Origin: JBAUHN01 sp049680295
GTDB lineage: Bacteria > Pseudomonadota > Alphaproteobacteria > Rhodobacterales > Rhodobacteraceae
Direction: 5' to 3'
DNA length: 64,000 bases
NCBI GenBank assembly: GCA_049680295.1
Contig: JBAUHN010000355.1
Coordinates: forward strand, 11,473-75,472
Positions 54,201-62,745 of the stretch are shown piece after piece. Every line of letters starts with the position of its first letter. The first letter of the stretch is position 1. The position numbers and the translations under genes are program-made. The notes below the pieces were generated by a model. That model was not told the DNA's origin, ran no database searches, and worked only from the letters and a program-made list of their open reading frames with translations.

Positions 54201-55925
54201 GAGGTCGCCGAAAAGATCAAAATCTACCACAAGGCGCTGCGCAGCGCCGGGCATGATCCGGCCGACCACACCGTCACGCTGATGCTGCACACCTATATCG
54301 CCGACAGCCGCGATGCCGCGCGCGACGTCGCCCGCGAGCCGATGAAAAGCTATCTGCGCAGTGCCGCCGGGCTGATCAAACAATACGCCTGGGCCTTTCC
54401 CGCCTTTAAGCGCCCTGAGGGGGCCAAAAACGCCTTTGATCTTGATCTGGGCAGTCTGGAACCGGACGAGCTGGAAGGCATCCTCGATTTCGCCTTTGAG
54501 CGGTATTTCAACGATTCCGGCATGTTTGGGACTGTTTCGGACTGTGTGGAACGGGTCGAAGCGCTGAAAAAAATCGGCGTTGGCGAAGTCGCCTGCCTGA
54601 TCGAATATGGCATCGCCACCGACACCGTTCTTGAGGGTCTGCGCCCGCTGGCCGAGGTGTTGCGCCAGTCCAATCAGGCCACTGAACTGGACGCGGATGA
54701 TTTCTCCATCGCCGCCCAGATCATCCGCCACAAGGTCACGCATATGCAGTGCACCCCCTCAATGGCGCAGATGATCACCATGAACGACGAGGCGCGCAGC
54801 GCTTTGGCGCGGGTGCCGCATGTGCTGGTTGGCGGCGAGGCACTGTCGGGTGCGCTGGCCCAGGAATTGCACCAGATCACCGGCAAGCCGGTCCAGAATA
54901 TGTATGGTCCCACGGAAACCACGATCTGGTCCACAACCGAACGGACAACAGGCGGCGAGGGTGTGATCAACATCGGCAAACCCATCGCCAATACCCAGGT
55001 CTATGTGCTGGACGAGGACCGCCAGCCCGTGCCCATCGGCACCGCAGCCGAGCTTTATATCGGCGGCGATGGGGTGACGCGCGGCTATTGGCAGCGCCCT
55101 GATTTGACAGACGAAAGATTCGTCGCTGATCCCTTTATAGAGCCTGATATGGCCGCCCCCGGCGGCGCGCGCATGTACCGCACCGGCGATCTGGTGCGCT
55201 GGCGCAGCGATGGGCGGCTTGATTTTCTGGGCCGCATTGACCATCAGGTCAAACTGCGCGGCTACCGGATTGAACTGGGCGAAATTGAAGCGGCAATTGA
55301 CGGCTTTGCAGGCGTGCGCCAATCGGTGGTGATGCCCCGCGAAGACACCCCCGGCCTGACCCAGCTGGTGGCCTATGTGACCACCACCGCCCCGGTGGCC
55401 GAGGCAGCGTTGCGCAAACATATCGGCGCCGGACTGCCTGACTATATGGTACCCGCACGTGTTGTAACGCTGGACAGCTTTCCGCTGACCCCCAACAAAA
55501 AGATCGACCGCAAGGCGCTGCCGGCCCCCATGGCCGTGCAGGCTGCACCCCCCGCGACAGCCAGCGCCCCGGCCCCGGACGGATCATCGGCCCAGAGGAT
55601 CGCCGACATCTGGTCACAGATATTGGGCGTCGCCAACATCGGTGCGCGCGATAACTTCTTTGATCTGGGCGGGCATTCACTGCTGGCGGTACAGGCCCAC
55701 CGTGAAATACGCACCACCCTGTCGGTGCCAAAGCTCAGCATCACGGACATTTTCCGCTTTCCAACCCTGCAGGCCCTTGCCGCCCAGGTGGATGCGAAAT
55801 CCGGCGTGTCTGAACCTGCGTCCAAACCCGATGACGCCCCCGCCGTGGCCGAACGGGCCGCAGCCCGCAGCGATGCCATGTCGCGCCGCAAGGAAATGAG
55901 GGCGAAACGTCACGCCCGCTCATGA
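51297..55925 (+). CDS. NRPS: formyltransferase - remnant C - A with embedded flavin monooxygenase - PCP
   Basis: A 1542-residue NRPS. Residues ~1-300 form a methionyl-tRNA formyltransferase-like domain (NFHDGPLPRYAGLNAP with His94; LIEGGIDEGDIIEQ). Residues ~330-510 resemble the second half of a condensation domain without HHxxxDG. The A domain opens with A3 YTSGSTGKPKG (Tyr684) and A4 SFDISVLELFW, then is interrupted at ~769-1125 by a luciferase-like FMN monooxygenase (MDFSLYYWGNDD; VWTPERHFHAFGG; GLAMASGWQPDDF) of the MupA/Atu3671 type. A5 NMYGPTETT, A8 GYRIELGEIE and A10 NKKIDRKAL follow. PCP Ser1461 lies in GGHSLLAV. No TE or E domain. Confidence 0.93.
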   Translation: MSDFNSIVIGNESLVIQCGDMLLQGGHKISALVTRNPDVRAWGEKQGLSVHRPGSDLADRLGDTPCDWLFSIANLDIIPQALLDRAAKGAINFHDGPLPRYAGLNAPAWALINGEAQHGITWHLIEGGIDEGDIIEQRSFDIAPHDTALTMNTKCYVAAIESFGAVISAVADGLPGRRAQDLSQRSYFAKDARPAAAARLDFNTSAKDLVALVRGLDHGDYWNPLSCPKIEANGQIWLIGAASVAEDSPDAAPGTVLASDGDTLTVATGAGAIALTNIRPCTGDADLPQAGDVLSSPSAAEATALDAVLAKTLRAEPYWRKRLETLTPAQAPLMQATDAKGVETRKLNLPAALGADDQAAVLATLVLRLGDDSTIDLAWQDAGTTHNAPKPYVRDWVPLRFETKDSFDAASTALADEIATARSKGGFACDLPARIPGLDAAQMPQVGVTSGREIISGTVLTLATGDAPALIADAAQMPAALLDLIAARLETLGTALAMPDARGQALSALPILPDAERQHILQGLNDTKTAYPADACIHQLFEAQVARTPDAEALVFEGEVLSYAALDARANQVAHVLRDMGVGPGKTVGLHLRRSTELLVGALAIFKAGGAYVPLDPGFPSDRIAYYIEDSAAPVIITQSDLAAGLPAHSAKVLVLESDPRIAAAATDTPDSGVSASDLAYLIYTSGSTGKPKGVMVEHRNVSNFFTGMDAHISHDPAGVWLAVTSLSFDISVLELFWTLARGFKLVLSSDEDRGLISNGGLQVSDTPMDFSLYYWGNDDAVGTEKYKLLLEGAKFADDHGFCAVWTPERHFHAFGGPYPNPSVTGAAVAAVTKNLSVRAGSIVAPLHHPARIAEEWAVIDNLTGGRVGLAMASGWQPDDFVLRPENTPPHNKTALIETIKTVRRLWAGEAVEFPRQDGAMHAVVTQPRPISDKMPMWVTSAGNPATWVEAGELGANVLTHLLGQSVDEVAEKIKIYHKALRSAGHDPADHTVTLMLHTYIADSRDAARDVAREPMKSYLRSAAGLIKQYAWAFPAFKRPEGAKNAFDLDLGSLEPDELEGILDFAFERYFNDSGMFGTVSDCVERVEALKKIGVGEVACLIEYGIATDTVLEGLRPLAEVLRQSNQATELDADDFSIAAQIIRHKVTHMQCTPSMAQMITMNDEARSALARVPHVLVGGEALSGALAQELHQITGKPVQNMYGPTETTIWSTTERTTGGEGVINIGKPIANTQVYVLDEDRQPVPIGTAAELYIGGDGVTRGYWQRPDLTDERFVADPFIEPDMAAPGGARMYRTGDLVRWRSDGRLDFLGRIDHQVKLRGYRIELGEIEAAIDGFAGVRQSVVMPREDTPGLTQLVAYVTTTAPVAEAALRKHIGAGLPDYMVPARVVTLDSFPLTPNKKIDRKALPAPMAVQAAPPATASAPAPDGSSAQRIADIWSQILGVANIGARDNFFDLGGHSLLAVQAHREIRTTLSVPKLSITDIFRFPTLQALAAQVDAKSGVSEPASKPDDAPAVAERAAARSDAMSRRKEMRAKRHARS

Positions 55926-56617
55926 CCCCGGTTCCCGGGTTGGAAGCGGCCCTGCGCAGCCAGCTGGGCGGTCAGATCTCGGTGGCTTTGGCAGACCCCA
56001 AAGCCCCAACCGGCAGATTGTTCCCCGCTGAAGCGGCCGCCATGGCAGCGGCGACGCCAAAACGCCTGTCGGAGTTTACCGCCGGACGCGGCGCGGCGCG
56101 GCGCGCGCTGGCCGCCATCGGCGTGGACCCTCAGCCCATCCTGCACGCCCCCGACCGTGCACCGATCTGGCCCGCGGGTGTGACCGGCAGCATCACCCAT
56201 TGCGACATTTTATGTCTCTCTGCCGTGGCCAGGACCGACACCATCCGCAGCCTTGGCATTGATCTGGAACCCGACGCAGACCTGCCCCGCGATCTGGAAG
56301 ACATCGTCTGTACATCGGCCGAGCGGGGCTGGCTGGACAGCCACCCCGCAGACAGACGCGGGACACTGGCCAAGCTGATCTTTTGCGCCAAGGAAAGTGC
56401 CTATAAGGCGCAATATCCCCTGACACAGAGCCTGTTTGGCTTTGAGACCTTTGAAATTACCCTTGATCCGGAGGCGGGGCAATTCACTGCAACCTTCCAA
56501 AACCCGGTCGGCGGGTTTGCAGCCGGTGACGTGCTACAGGGGCGGTTTCTGCGGCAACAGGGTCTGATTTTCACCAGCGTGGTGATCCCACACTCTGACA
56601 GCCCGGTGTTCGGCTGA
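55922..56617 (+). CDS. 4'-phosphopantetheinyl transferase, EntD/Sfp type
   Basis: A 231-residue PPTase that transfers phosphopantetheine from CoA to the ACP and PCP serines. The conserved blocks are present: GSITHCDILCLSAVA with the CoA-binding histidine, SLGIDLEP with Mg-binding acids and IFCAKESAYKAQYP, the WxxKEA-type motif in EntD form. Its ATG overlaps the NRPS stop by 4 bp, so translation is coupled and the enzyme surely serves Ser1805 of the PKS and Ser1461 of the NRPS. Confidence 0.93.
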   Translation: MTPVPGLEAALRSQLGGQISVALADPKAPTGRLFPAEAAAMAAATPKRLSEFTAGRGAARRALAAIGVDPQPILHAPDRAPIWPAGVTGSITHCDILCLSAVARTDTIRSLGIDLEPDADLPRDLEDIVCTSAERGWLDSHPADRRGTLAKLIFCAKESAYKAQYPLTQSLFGFETFEITLDPEAGQFTATFQNPVGGFAAGDVLQGRFLRQQGLIFTSVVIPHSDSPVFG

Positions 56618-56729
56618 CGCAAACGACACAAACCTGCGGCTCAATCTGTTCCAGACGGCCATTTTAACTGTTTGTTAAGACCTTGAGACCCTGGTGTTGC
56701 GCACGAGGTTTCACAGGGTAAATGCAAAC

Positions 56730-58241
56730 ATGCGCGACATAAAAGCAGCGGTTTTTATCATGGCCTGTCTGTTCCATATTGCCCCTGTGGAACAGGCCCG
56801 CGCCCAGGAAGGCGCGCTGGATCTGGAACTCAGCACCACATACGAGCGGTGGACGTTACCCGGTAACGAAAAGATGGGCATGGCCAATGTCAGGCTGTCG
56901 GAATTTTCCGGGGAGTATTTCAATTATGGCATTGAATCCTACACCGCAGTGGCGGGGGAGCGTGGCGGCTTCATCACAATCGGTGCGCATGCTGGATTGC
57001 GCTTTCCCGTCAGCCAGAGACTGTCACTGGACAGTGGGCTTTCTGTGGGGGCCGGGGGCGGGCGTGGAGGGTATTTCCTAAGTGGCGGCGGCCTGATGCT
57101 GCGTGGGCACGCAGGTCTGAAATACGCGGCTCCCATCGGGCAGTTGGGTCTGGGTGTCAGCTATGTAAGCTTTCCTGAAAATGGGGATATAGACAGTGCG
57201 CAAGCCTATATTTCCTATTCTCTGCCCTTCTCGGTGGCGGGCAGACCTGGCCTGAATTTCGGCACCGCTGCGCAGGCTGGCAATGCAATTCCGCGCAGAA
57301 AAGATTCCAAAACACATCAGTTTTCACTGGTGACGCGGTCGGTGATGGCCAACAGACAGGTTCTGAAAGACGCCAGCGCAACGGTCTTTCAGGAAGATTT
57401 CAAAATGCTGGGGGTCAGGTGGCGGACGCATTTGACTGACACATGGATCGCCCAGTTTGAAACAGTCGGAGGCGGCGGAGGCAACAGCGCGGGGTACATG
57501 CATCTTCTGGCCGGGTTGGGTGCGCGGCAATCCATCACCAGAAACCTGTCGGTCTATGAAACCCTGTCCATCGGGGGCGGTGGCGGCGGCGGCGTGCCCA
57601 CGGGGGGCGGGTTTTTGGTAGATGCCGCCATCGGCGTTCAGTATCTGTTTCCCAATTCTGCCTTTATCGATGTGTCCGCGTCCAAATTTCTTGCGCCTTC
57701 AACAGCGTTTTCAAACACCACTTTAAATCTGAACTTTGGCTACCAGTTGGGCACAGCCAGACCCGCGGATACGGGCAGTGTGGACAGGCGCCTTGCCTAT
57801 CCGGTCAGAATTCGGACCGTCCAGCAGAACTATAAAGGCACACATCCAAACTGGCGAAACCGGCCCGCGCAGCCCGTCGATAACCTTGGGTTTCAGATTG
57901 ACTATTTTATGTCTCCCAACATGTTTCTCACCGGGCAGGCCATTGGCGCATGGGGCGGAGACGCCGGGGCCTATATGACGGGTCTGGTCGGCGCAGGTGT
58001 GCATAAAGATTTGATCGGCAACCTTTTTGTCGAAGCAGAGGGTCTTGTTGGTGTTGCAGGCGGCGGCGGTCTGACCGTCGGTAGCGGCGCCGTGGGACAA
58101 GTGAATTTGGGTCTTGGATATCAATTTACACCCCGTTTAAGTGCGATGGTCAGCACCGGAAAAATCAAATCTTTTGACGGGGACTTTGAAGCAGATGTTC
58201 TGGGTGTCTCGCTCAACTACGATTTCACCCTGTTCTTTTAA
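56730..58241 (+). CDS. Predicted outer membrane beta-barrel protein with internal glycine-rich repeats
   Basis: A 503-residue exported protein: KAAVFIMACLFHIAPVEQAR then a cleavage site near ARA-QEG. Amphipathic strands alternate throughout and the chain ends YDFTLFF, an outer membrane barrel signature. Three ~47-residue repeats occur near residues 85-135, 259-308 and 419-468. Each has a strand with LS, a glycine-rich turn (SVGAGGGRGGYFLSGGG; SIGGGGGGGVPTGGG; VGVAGGGGLTVGSG) and a final GxxY strand. No family name is certain. It lies 113 bp after the PPTase in the same direction and could export or anchor the product. Confidence 0.72.
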   Translation: MRDIKAAVFIMACLFHIAPVEQARAQEGALDLELSTTYERWTLPGNEKMGMANVRLSEFSGEYFNYGIESYTAVAGERGGFITIGAHAGLRFPVSQRLSLDSGLSVGAGGGRGGYFLSGGGLMLRGHAGLKYAAPIGQLGLGVSYVSFPENGDIDSAQAYISYSLPFSVAGRPGLNFGTAAQAGNAIPRRKDSKTHQFSLVTRSVMANRQVLKDASATVFQEDFKMLGVRWRTHLTDTWIAQFETVGGGGGNSAGYMHLLAGLGARQSITRNLSVYETLSIGGGGGGGVPTGGGFLVDAAIGVQYLFPNSAFIDVSASKFLAPSTAFSNTTLNLNFGYQLGTARPADTGSVDRRLAYPVRIRTVQQNYKGTHPNWRNRPAQPVDNLGFQIDYFMSPNMFLTGQAIGAWGGDAGAYMTGLVGAGVHKDLIGNLFVEAEGLVGVAGGGGLTVGSGAVGQVNLGLGYQFTPRLSAMVSTGKIKSFDGDFEADVLGVSLNYDFTLFF

Positions 58242-58298
58242 ATGTAAGAATTGGCGCGTCTGGGGTTCGCCCCTCCGAACAGCAGGCAAAACCAAAGG

Positions 58299-59480
58299 TC
58301 AGCCTTGCCTGAGTGTTGCGGCCAGATGATCCATGCGGCGCCCGAACTCTGTTTGGAAATCGCGCGCCTGCGCAAAGGCCACCGATGCCGTGCAGGCCGC
58401 GACGATCTGGTCGCGATCCGCATTCAGCGTGGCGATGGTGTCGGCCAAAGCCCCCACATCCCCCAGTGGCACCGCCCAGCCCGCCTGTGCCTGCGCCTGC
58501 ACCGCAGACCACATCTGATTGGCATAGCCGACAATGGCCAGCCCGCAGCCCATGCTTTCCAGATAGGTGCACGACGGGTCCGACTGGCGATGACAACTCA
58601 GAAAGATATCCGCGCAGGTCCGGCTAACCGGCACCAAGACGTCCTCGAAATCCACCGGATCATGCAGAGTCACGTGATCGCCCAGATTTTTGCTGTTGAT
58701 CTGATCTGCGATCTCGTCGCGCAGGCTGCCCGCGCCGTAGATATCCAGCTGAAAGTTGATGCCCTTCCCCTGCAGGCGCTGTGCAACCGGGATCAGGTCC
58801 TGCGCGCCTTTCATCGGTTCCAGCCGGCCTGAATGGATCAGCCGCAGCGGGGAACCTGATTGCAAATGCGCCGCGCGGCGCTGCATTTCATCATCCGTGA
58901 CAAACAAATCCGGCTTCATCCGGTTGTCGAGATACATCATCGTATTGGCGTTTAGCCCTTTGTAGGCTCTGTATGCGGGGTAGCCATTGACCTGAACGCC
59001 CTGGGCGTGCCGAAAGGCGCGGCGGCGGCGGATTTCATGCCATGTGTTCCAGCCCATCGAATAGATCCGGCGCGCAAGGCTTTTGTCTTTGCTCAGCCAT
59101 GCGATCTGCAATCGGGCCTGCAAGGTATATTCAATCGTATAGACAACCTTTGCCCCGACCTGCGCGCCAAGGGCTGCGATGTGCAGACCTTCATGGTCAT
59201 CGGCGGCACAAAACACCACATCATAGCCTTGCAGCATGTCGCGGGTCACGGGCTGCCCCGGATCCAGCACTGTCAGGCCAAATTCCAGATCCGCAGGGTT
59301 TTGCGTGGTCTGAAACGGGATATGGGTCGCCCCGCCGTGCAGAATGCAATCCACCTTGCCCTCCCACAGGGCGCAATGCTGGCGCATGCCCTCGACAAAC
59401 TTGGCGTCCAGAATCAGGGCGTCCCCCGCAGGCATGACCGGAGCGGTGGCAATCATCAACAGGTGGGGCATTTTATTCAT
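58299..59480 (-). CDS. Glycosyltransferase family 4 protein
   Basis: A 393-residue GT4-like enzyme. The N-terminal half has IATAPVMPAGDALILDAKFV and KVVYTIEYTLQARLQIAWLS. The C-terminal half has LRLIHSGRLEPMKGAQDLIP and the donor-site region FLSCHRQSDPSCTYLESMGC. The usual E-x7-E is reduced to a single glutamate in TYLESMGCGLAIVGY, with serine/aspartate in the first position, so activity may be altered. It converges on the beta-barrel gene with a 57-bp gap. Confidence 0.85.
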   Translation of the reverse strand: MNKMPHLLMIATAPVMPAGDALILDAKFVEGMRQHCALWEGKVDCILHGGATHIPFQTTQNPADLEFGLTVLDPGQPVTRDMLQGYDVVFCAADDHEGLHIAALGAQVGAKVVYTIEYTLQARLQIAWLSKDKSLARRIYSMGWNTWHEIRRRRAFRHAQGVQVNGYPAYRAYKGLNANTMMYLDNRMKPDLFVTDDEMQRRAAHLQSGSPLRLIHSGRLEPMKGAQDLIPVAQRLQGKGINFQLDIYGAGSLRDEIADQINSKNLGDHVTLHDPVDFEDVLVPVSRTCADIFLSCHRQSDPSCTYLESMGCGLAIVGYANQMWSAVQAQAQAGWAVPLGDVGALADTIATLNADRDQIVAACTASVAFAQARDFQTEFGRRMDHLAATLRQG

Positions 59481-59594
59481 CTTTGGTAATATTCAGTGTC
59501 GAGAGTAGAATTGAGTGCGCTATATTGAAACCTAATAACGTTTTTTATATGCCCTTGGGGCGTTTTTTTCAGACCGTTACAAAAGGACAAAACA

Positions 59595-60527
59595 TTGCTG
59601 AGACGTCTCAAACGCCATAGCCCCGCTTTTCTTTTATTGCTGCTTGCCGCCTGTGGCAGCCTGACCCGCTGTAGCGGGCCCAAACCACTGGATCAGGCCG
59701 CGTTTGACGCGCTTTATGCGACCCCGCAGGCCGTTGGCGCTGGTCCGCAAAAAACCTACCACATTGGCCATAGTCTGGTCGGGCGTGACATGCCGGCAAT
59801 GCTGGCGCAATTGGCCGGAGACGGGCATGGCTATGACAGCCAGCTTGGCTGGGGCAGTCCGCTGAAAGCGCATTGGGACCCGGATGAGGAAATCAACGGC
59901 TTTGACGTTGAAAACAACCACCCGCGTTACCGCGACGCAATGGAGGCGGTGACATCGGGGGAGTACGACGCGCTGGTGCTGACCGAAATGGTCGAAATCC
60001 GCGACGCGATCAAATATTTCAACTCAGGCGATTACCTGCACCGCTGGGCGCAGGCCGGATGGGGGGCAAACCCCGAAATGCGGGTCTATTTATACGAAAC
60101 CTGGCATCCGCTGGACGATCCCGAGGGCTGGCTGGAGCGCATAGACAGCGATCTGGCCCGCTATTGGGAGGGCGACATCCTGCGCCGCGCGCTGGCCTAT
60201 GATGACATGCCGCATCCGGTCTATGTGATCCCGGCCGGACAGGTGCTGGCCGCTTTTGTCCGCGCGATTGAGGCGACCCCCGTCGATGGCCTGTCTGCGC
60301 GGGCCGATCTTTTCAGCGATGACATCCACATCAACGATCTGGGGGCCTATCTGGTGGCGCTGACGCATTATGCGGTGCTTTATCAGAAATCCCCCGTTGG
60401 GTTGCCTCATGCGCTCAACCGTGCCGACGGAACCCCGGCCACAGCCCCCGGTGAAGGCACCGCACGATTGATGCAGGAAACGGTCTGGCGCGTGGTGCAG
60501 GCCTATCCGCCCGCAGGGCTGCCCTAG
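59595..60527 (+). CDS. SGNH-like lipoprotein, downstream paralogue
   Basis: A 310-residue lipoprotein with a TTG start supported by AAAAGGA. HSPAFLLLLLAACGSLTRCS contains the lipobox LAAC. The candidate serine block is KTYHIGHSLVGRDMPAML and the Asp-x-x-His block is SDDIHINDLGAYLVALTHYA, aligning with the protein at 42598-43566. Further shared blocks are YDALVLTEMVEIRDAI and YQKSPVGLPHALN. The two genes bracket the PKS/NRPS operon by 4 kb on one side and 200 bp upstream on the other. Possible acyl hydrolase or transferase at the cell surface. Confidence 0.78.
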   Translation: MLRRLKRHSPAFLLLLLAACGSLTRCSGPKPLDQAAFDALYATPQAVGAGPQKTYHIGHSLVGRDMPAMLAQLAGDGHGYDSQLGWGSPLKAHWDPDEEINGFDVENNHPRYRDAMEAVTSGEYDALVLTEMVEIRDAIKYFNSGDYLHRWAQAGWGANPEMRVYLYETWHPLDDPEGWLERIDSDLARYWEGDILRRALAYDDMPHPVYVIPAGQVLAAFVRAIEATPVDGLSARADLFSDDIHINDLGAYLVALTHYAVLYQKSPVGLPHALNRADGTPATAPGEGTARLMQETVWRVVQAYPPAGLP

Positions 60528-60696
60528 GGGTCAGGCGTGCGCCGCCGCGAGACCAATCAAAATTCAACCCACGCGGGATAAAGCCGGGCAAAAAAGCAGG
60601 TTCCCGCCGATACGCCCGCCGATCCTGCCAAGTCTCTGGACTTGTCAGACCCCGCATAGGACACAAGCTGTGGGCTATTTATCTTTCGGGAATACA

Positions 60697-60975
60697 ATGG
60701 GTGACTTAGAGACCAAGCTCCGGCAGGCCGGAGAAGAACTCCGTGCGATCCGGGGTCATGTGAACATATTGAAATCAATCGCCCCCAAACGGGCAGAGGA
60801 AAAAGCCGCGCCTTTGACCTTTCGGTCCGTGCGACACGACACCCAAAGCCCCAAACGGCCCACATTGTCTGTGCTCAGCAATGAGCGGCTGGATATGCTG
60901 AAAAACCAGTTCACCAAACTGGCCGATCTGGATCAGTTCGTGTTTTCCTACAAACGCGAAAGCAAAGCCGGCTAG
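60697..60975 (+). CDS. Hypothetical protein with heptad-like helix
   Basis: A 92-residue protein starting GDLETKLRQAGEELRAIRGH, a likely amphipathic helix, then a basic middle and a second helix (LSNERLDMLKNQFTKLADLD). No signal peptide, no known domain. Start at ATG 60697; a GTG at 60670 is possible. Codon pattern and position between two clear genes favour a real gene, but no function can be given. Confidence 0.5.
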   Translation: MGDLETKLRQAGEELRAIRGHVNILKSIAPKRAEEKAAPLTFRSVRHDTQSPKRPTLSVLSNERLDMLKNQFTKLADLDQFVFSYKRESKAG

Positions 60976-61163
60976 CCAAGGCACGGCCCGGCGATGCAAA
61001 GCCGCTGCAAACACGCTCTCGGGAGAGGGCGGTGTCGGCATATGAATGACCGCTCCGCCCCCGACTTACGGGTGTTGCAGGCCTGCCAACTGTCTGCCAG
61101 TTTTCTTGTACTTTAGCAGTCGGGCAAACCTGATCCGGCGATGAAATTAACGGGGGCCACCAA

Positions 61164-61559
61164 ATGCCAGAGGGAACATGTCATTGCGGCGACGTAAGCT
61201 GGACAATGAGAGATTTGCCTGAATCAGCCACCGCATGCAATTGTACGGTTTGTCGTCGTTACGGTGTTCTTTGGGCATACGGCTATATTGGCGATGATAT
61301 ATTTTCTGATGGAAAAACAAATATTTACCGCCGAAGTGACGGCGGAGACATCGACTTTCATTTCTGTGCTAATTGCGGCTGTGTGACACATTACATTAAA
61401 ACAGCAGCCGGGGAAGATGGGCGCCATCGGACTGCGGTGAACCTACGCCTGACCAATCCTGGCCCGATCCTCAACCTGCCAATCGATCACTTTGAAGGTC
61501 ATAAAACCTTCAAAGACTTACCACGTGACGCACGCACAGTCAGGGACATGTGGTTTTGA
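61164..61559 (+). CDS. GFA family protein (CENP-V/glutathione-dependent formaldehyde-activating domain)
   Basis: A 131-residue zinc protein. Cysteine pairs are arranged as CHCGDV near the start, CNCTVC in the middle and FCANCGCVTHY later, the classical GFA/Mss4-like zinc-binding pattern. Some family members speed up addition of formaldehyde to glutathione; others have unknown roles. It is monocistronic and lies 190 bp after the hypothetical gene. Confidence 0.88.
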   Translation: MPEGTCHCGDVSWTMRDLPESATACNCTVCRRYGVLWAYGYIGDDIFSDGKTNIYRRSDGGDIDFHFCANCGCVTHYIKTAAGEDGRHRTAVNLRLTNPGPILNLPIDHFEGHKTFKDLPRDARTVRDMWF

Positions 61560-61644
61560 AACCATCCGCCAACCACACTTTCAGCTGAGTGAAATATACG
61601 GCAACTTCATCCGCAGACCCAACATCACAACGGCCACCCCGTCT

Positions 61645-62745
61645 CTAAATCTGCGCCGTCCAGAACCGATAGCGCGACTGGCCTGTGATCTCGCGCACCA
61701 GCCCCAGATCCGACAACAGCGCCAGATTGCGCCGGATACCGGGGGCTGAGCATCCCGTGGTTCTGGCCGCCAGATCGGCCGACAAAACCGGCAATCGCAA
61801 TAACGCCCCGATCAAAGCGGCGGGCGTGCGCCCTGACAGACCGGCCGCAGCCTTGGTGGCGCGGGTCTGCCAGGCGGCCAGACGTTCCAGCGTCAACAGC
61901 CCGTCCAGGGCGCCGGCCTCCACCGCGGCCAGCCAGACCGCCAGGCGCGCGGCGGCCCCGCCACCGCATTCGGCGCGCGCCGTACCAGAAAGCGGCAAGA
62001 ACCGGGCCAGCCCCTCGGCGCCGATGATCTGTGCGGCCAAAACAGGCTCTAACGCTTGGGAAAACGGCGAAAGATCCAAGCGCCGCCACACCCCAAGCGC
62101 AAATCCGGCACGGCAGATCGGGTGCAGATCCCCGGCGTCTTGAACCGCACGGGTCCAGTGATCAATCAGCGGCCGCAGATCATCCTCGGCTGAGGCTGTG
62201 CGCCCCAGAAACCCCTGCAGATCCTCACGCGGGTCCAGTCCGGCATTCAGACGGCGCAGCGCCCATGCGGCGCGCAGATAGTCTTGCGCGTCCTCTGAGG
62301 TGCCAAGGCGCAGATGGCTGTAAAGGGCGATCTGATCCGGGCCAATCCACACCCCCTCGCCGCGCAGCACAGCCGAGACCGACGACAGGGCAAACCGATC
62401 TGCCGTGCCGGTCGGGAAATGGCGCAGACGCTCGCCAAACCGCGCCACGGCCTGCGCTGCGGCCAAAACTGCGCGGTATTGGGCGGCTTCTGCCTGGTGC
62501 CAGGCCTCTGCCGACATCTCCGGCGCGCGATCTGCCACGGGCCACGGCGGGTCCGTCGGCGCAGCACTCTCTGGCGGGGCGGGCAGAAACCACAAATCCG
62601 CCTCGGCCAGGGGTTTTGGGTCATAGGGGGAATGGTCAGGCGACCCGATATCATCGTTATTTTCTATATTGTTATTCTTCATGCGATCAAAATACTCGCT
62701 TTTTGATCGCTTCCAAGGGGTTTTTGAAAATGCTCTGTCAGACAT
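61645..62745 (-). CDS. DUF1612 / RHE_PE00001 family protein with C-terminal helix-turn-helix
   Basis: A 366-residue cytoplasmic protein. The central region (AAAQAVARFGERLRHFPTGT; VWIGPDQIALYSHLRLGTSE) is typical of the DUF1612/RHE_PE00001 family. Near the C-terminus a winged-helix-like segment (LPVLSADLAARTTGCSAPGI then RRNLALLSDLGLVREI) suggests DNA binding. Such genes are frequent on alphaproteobacterial plasmids. Its start codon lies inside a perfect inverted repeat shared with the divergent integrase. The first 21 residues may be untranslated if MKNNNIEN (62682) is the true start. Confidence 0.85.
   Translation of the reverse strand: MSDRAFSKTPWKRSKSEYFDRMKNNNIENNDDIGSPDHSPYDPKPLAEADLWFLPAPPESAAPTDPPWPVADRAPEMSAEAWHQAEAAQYRAVLAAAQAVARFGERLRHFPTGTADRFALSSVSAVLRGEGVWIGPDQIALYSHLRLGTSEDAQDYLRAAWALRRLNAGLDPREDLQGFLGRTASAEDDLRPLIDHWTRAVQDAGDLHPICRAGFALGVWRRLDLSPFSQALEPVLAAQIIGAEGLARFLPLSGTARAECGGGAAARLAVWLAAVEAGALDGLLTLERLAAWQTRATKAAAGLSGRTPAALIGALLRLPVLSADLAARTTGCSAPGIRRNLALLSDLGLVREITGQSRYRFWTAQI

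Noticed and set aside
43803..56617. Calling the PKS/NRPS operon a siderophore cluster
   Set aside because: The luciferase-like insert recalls Atu3671 of an Agrobacterium siderophore locus, but no TonB receptor, iron reductase, hydroxamate or catechol genes are present here.
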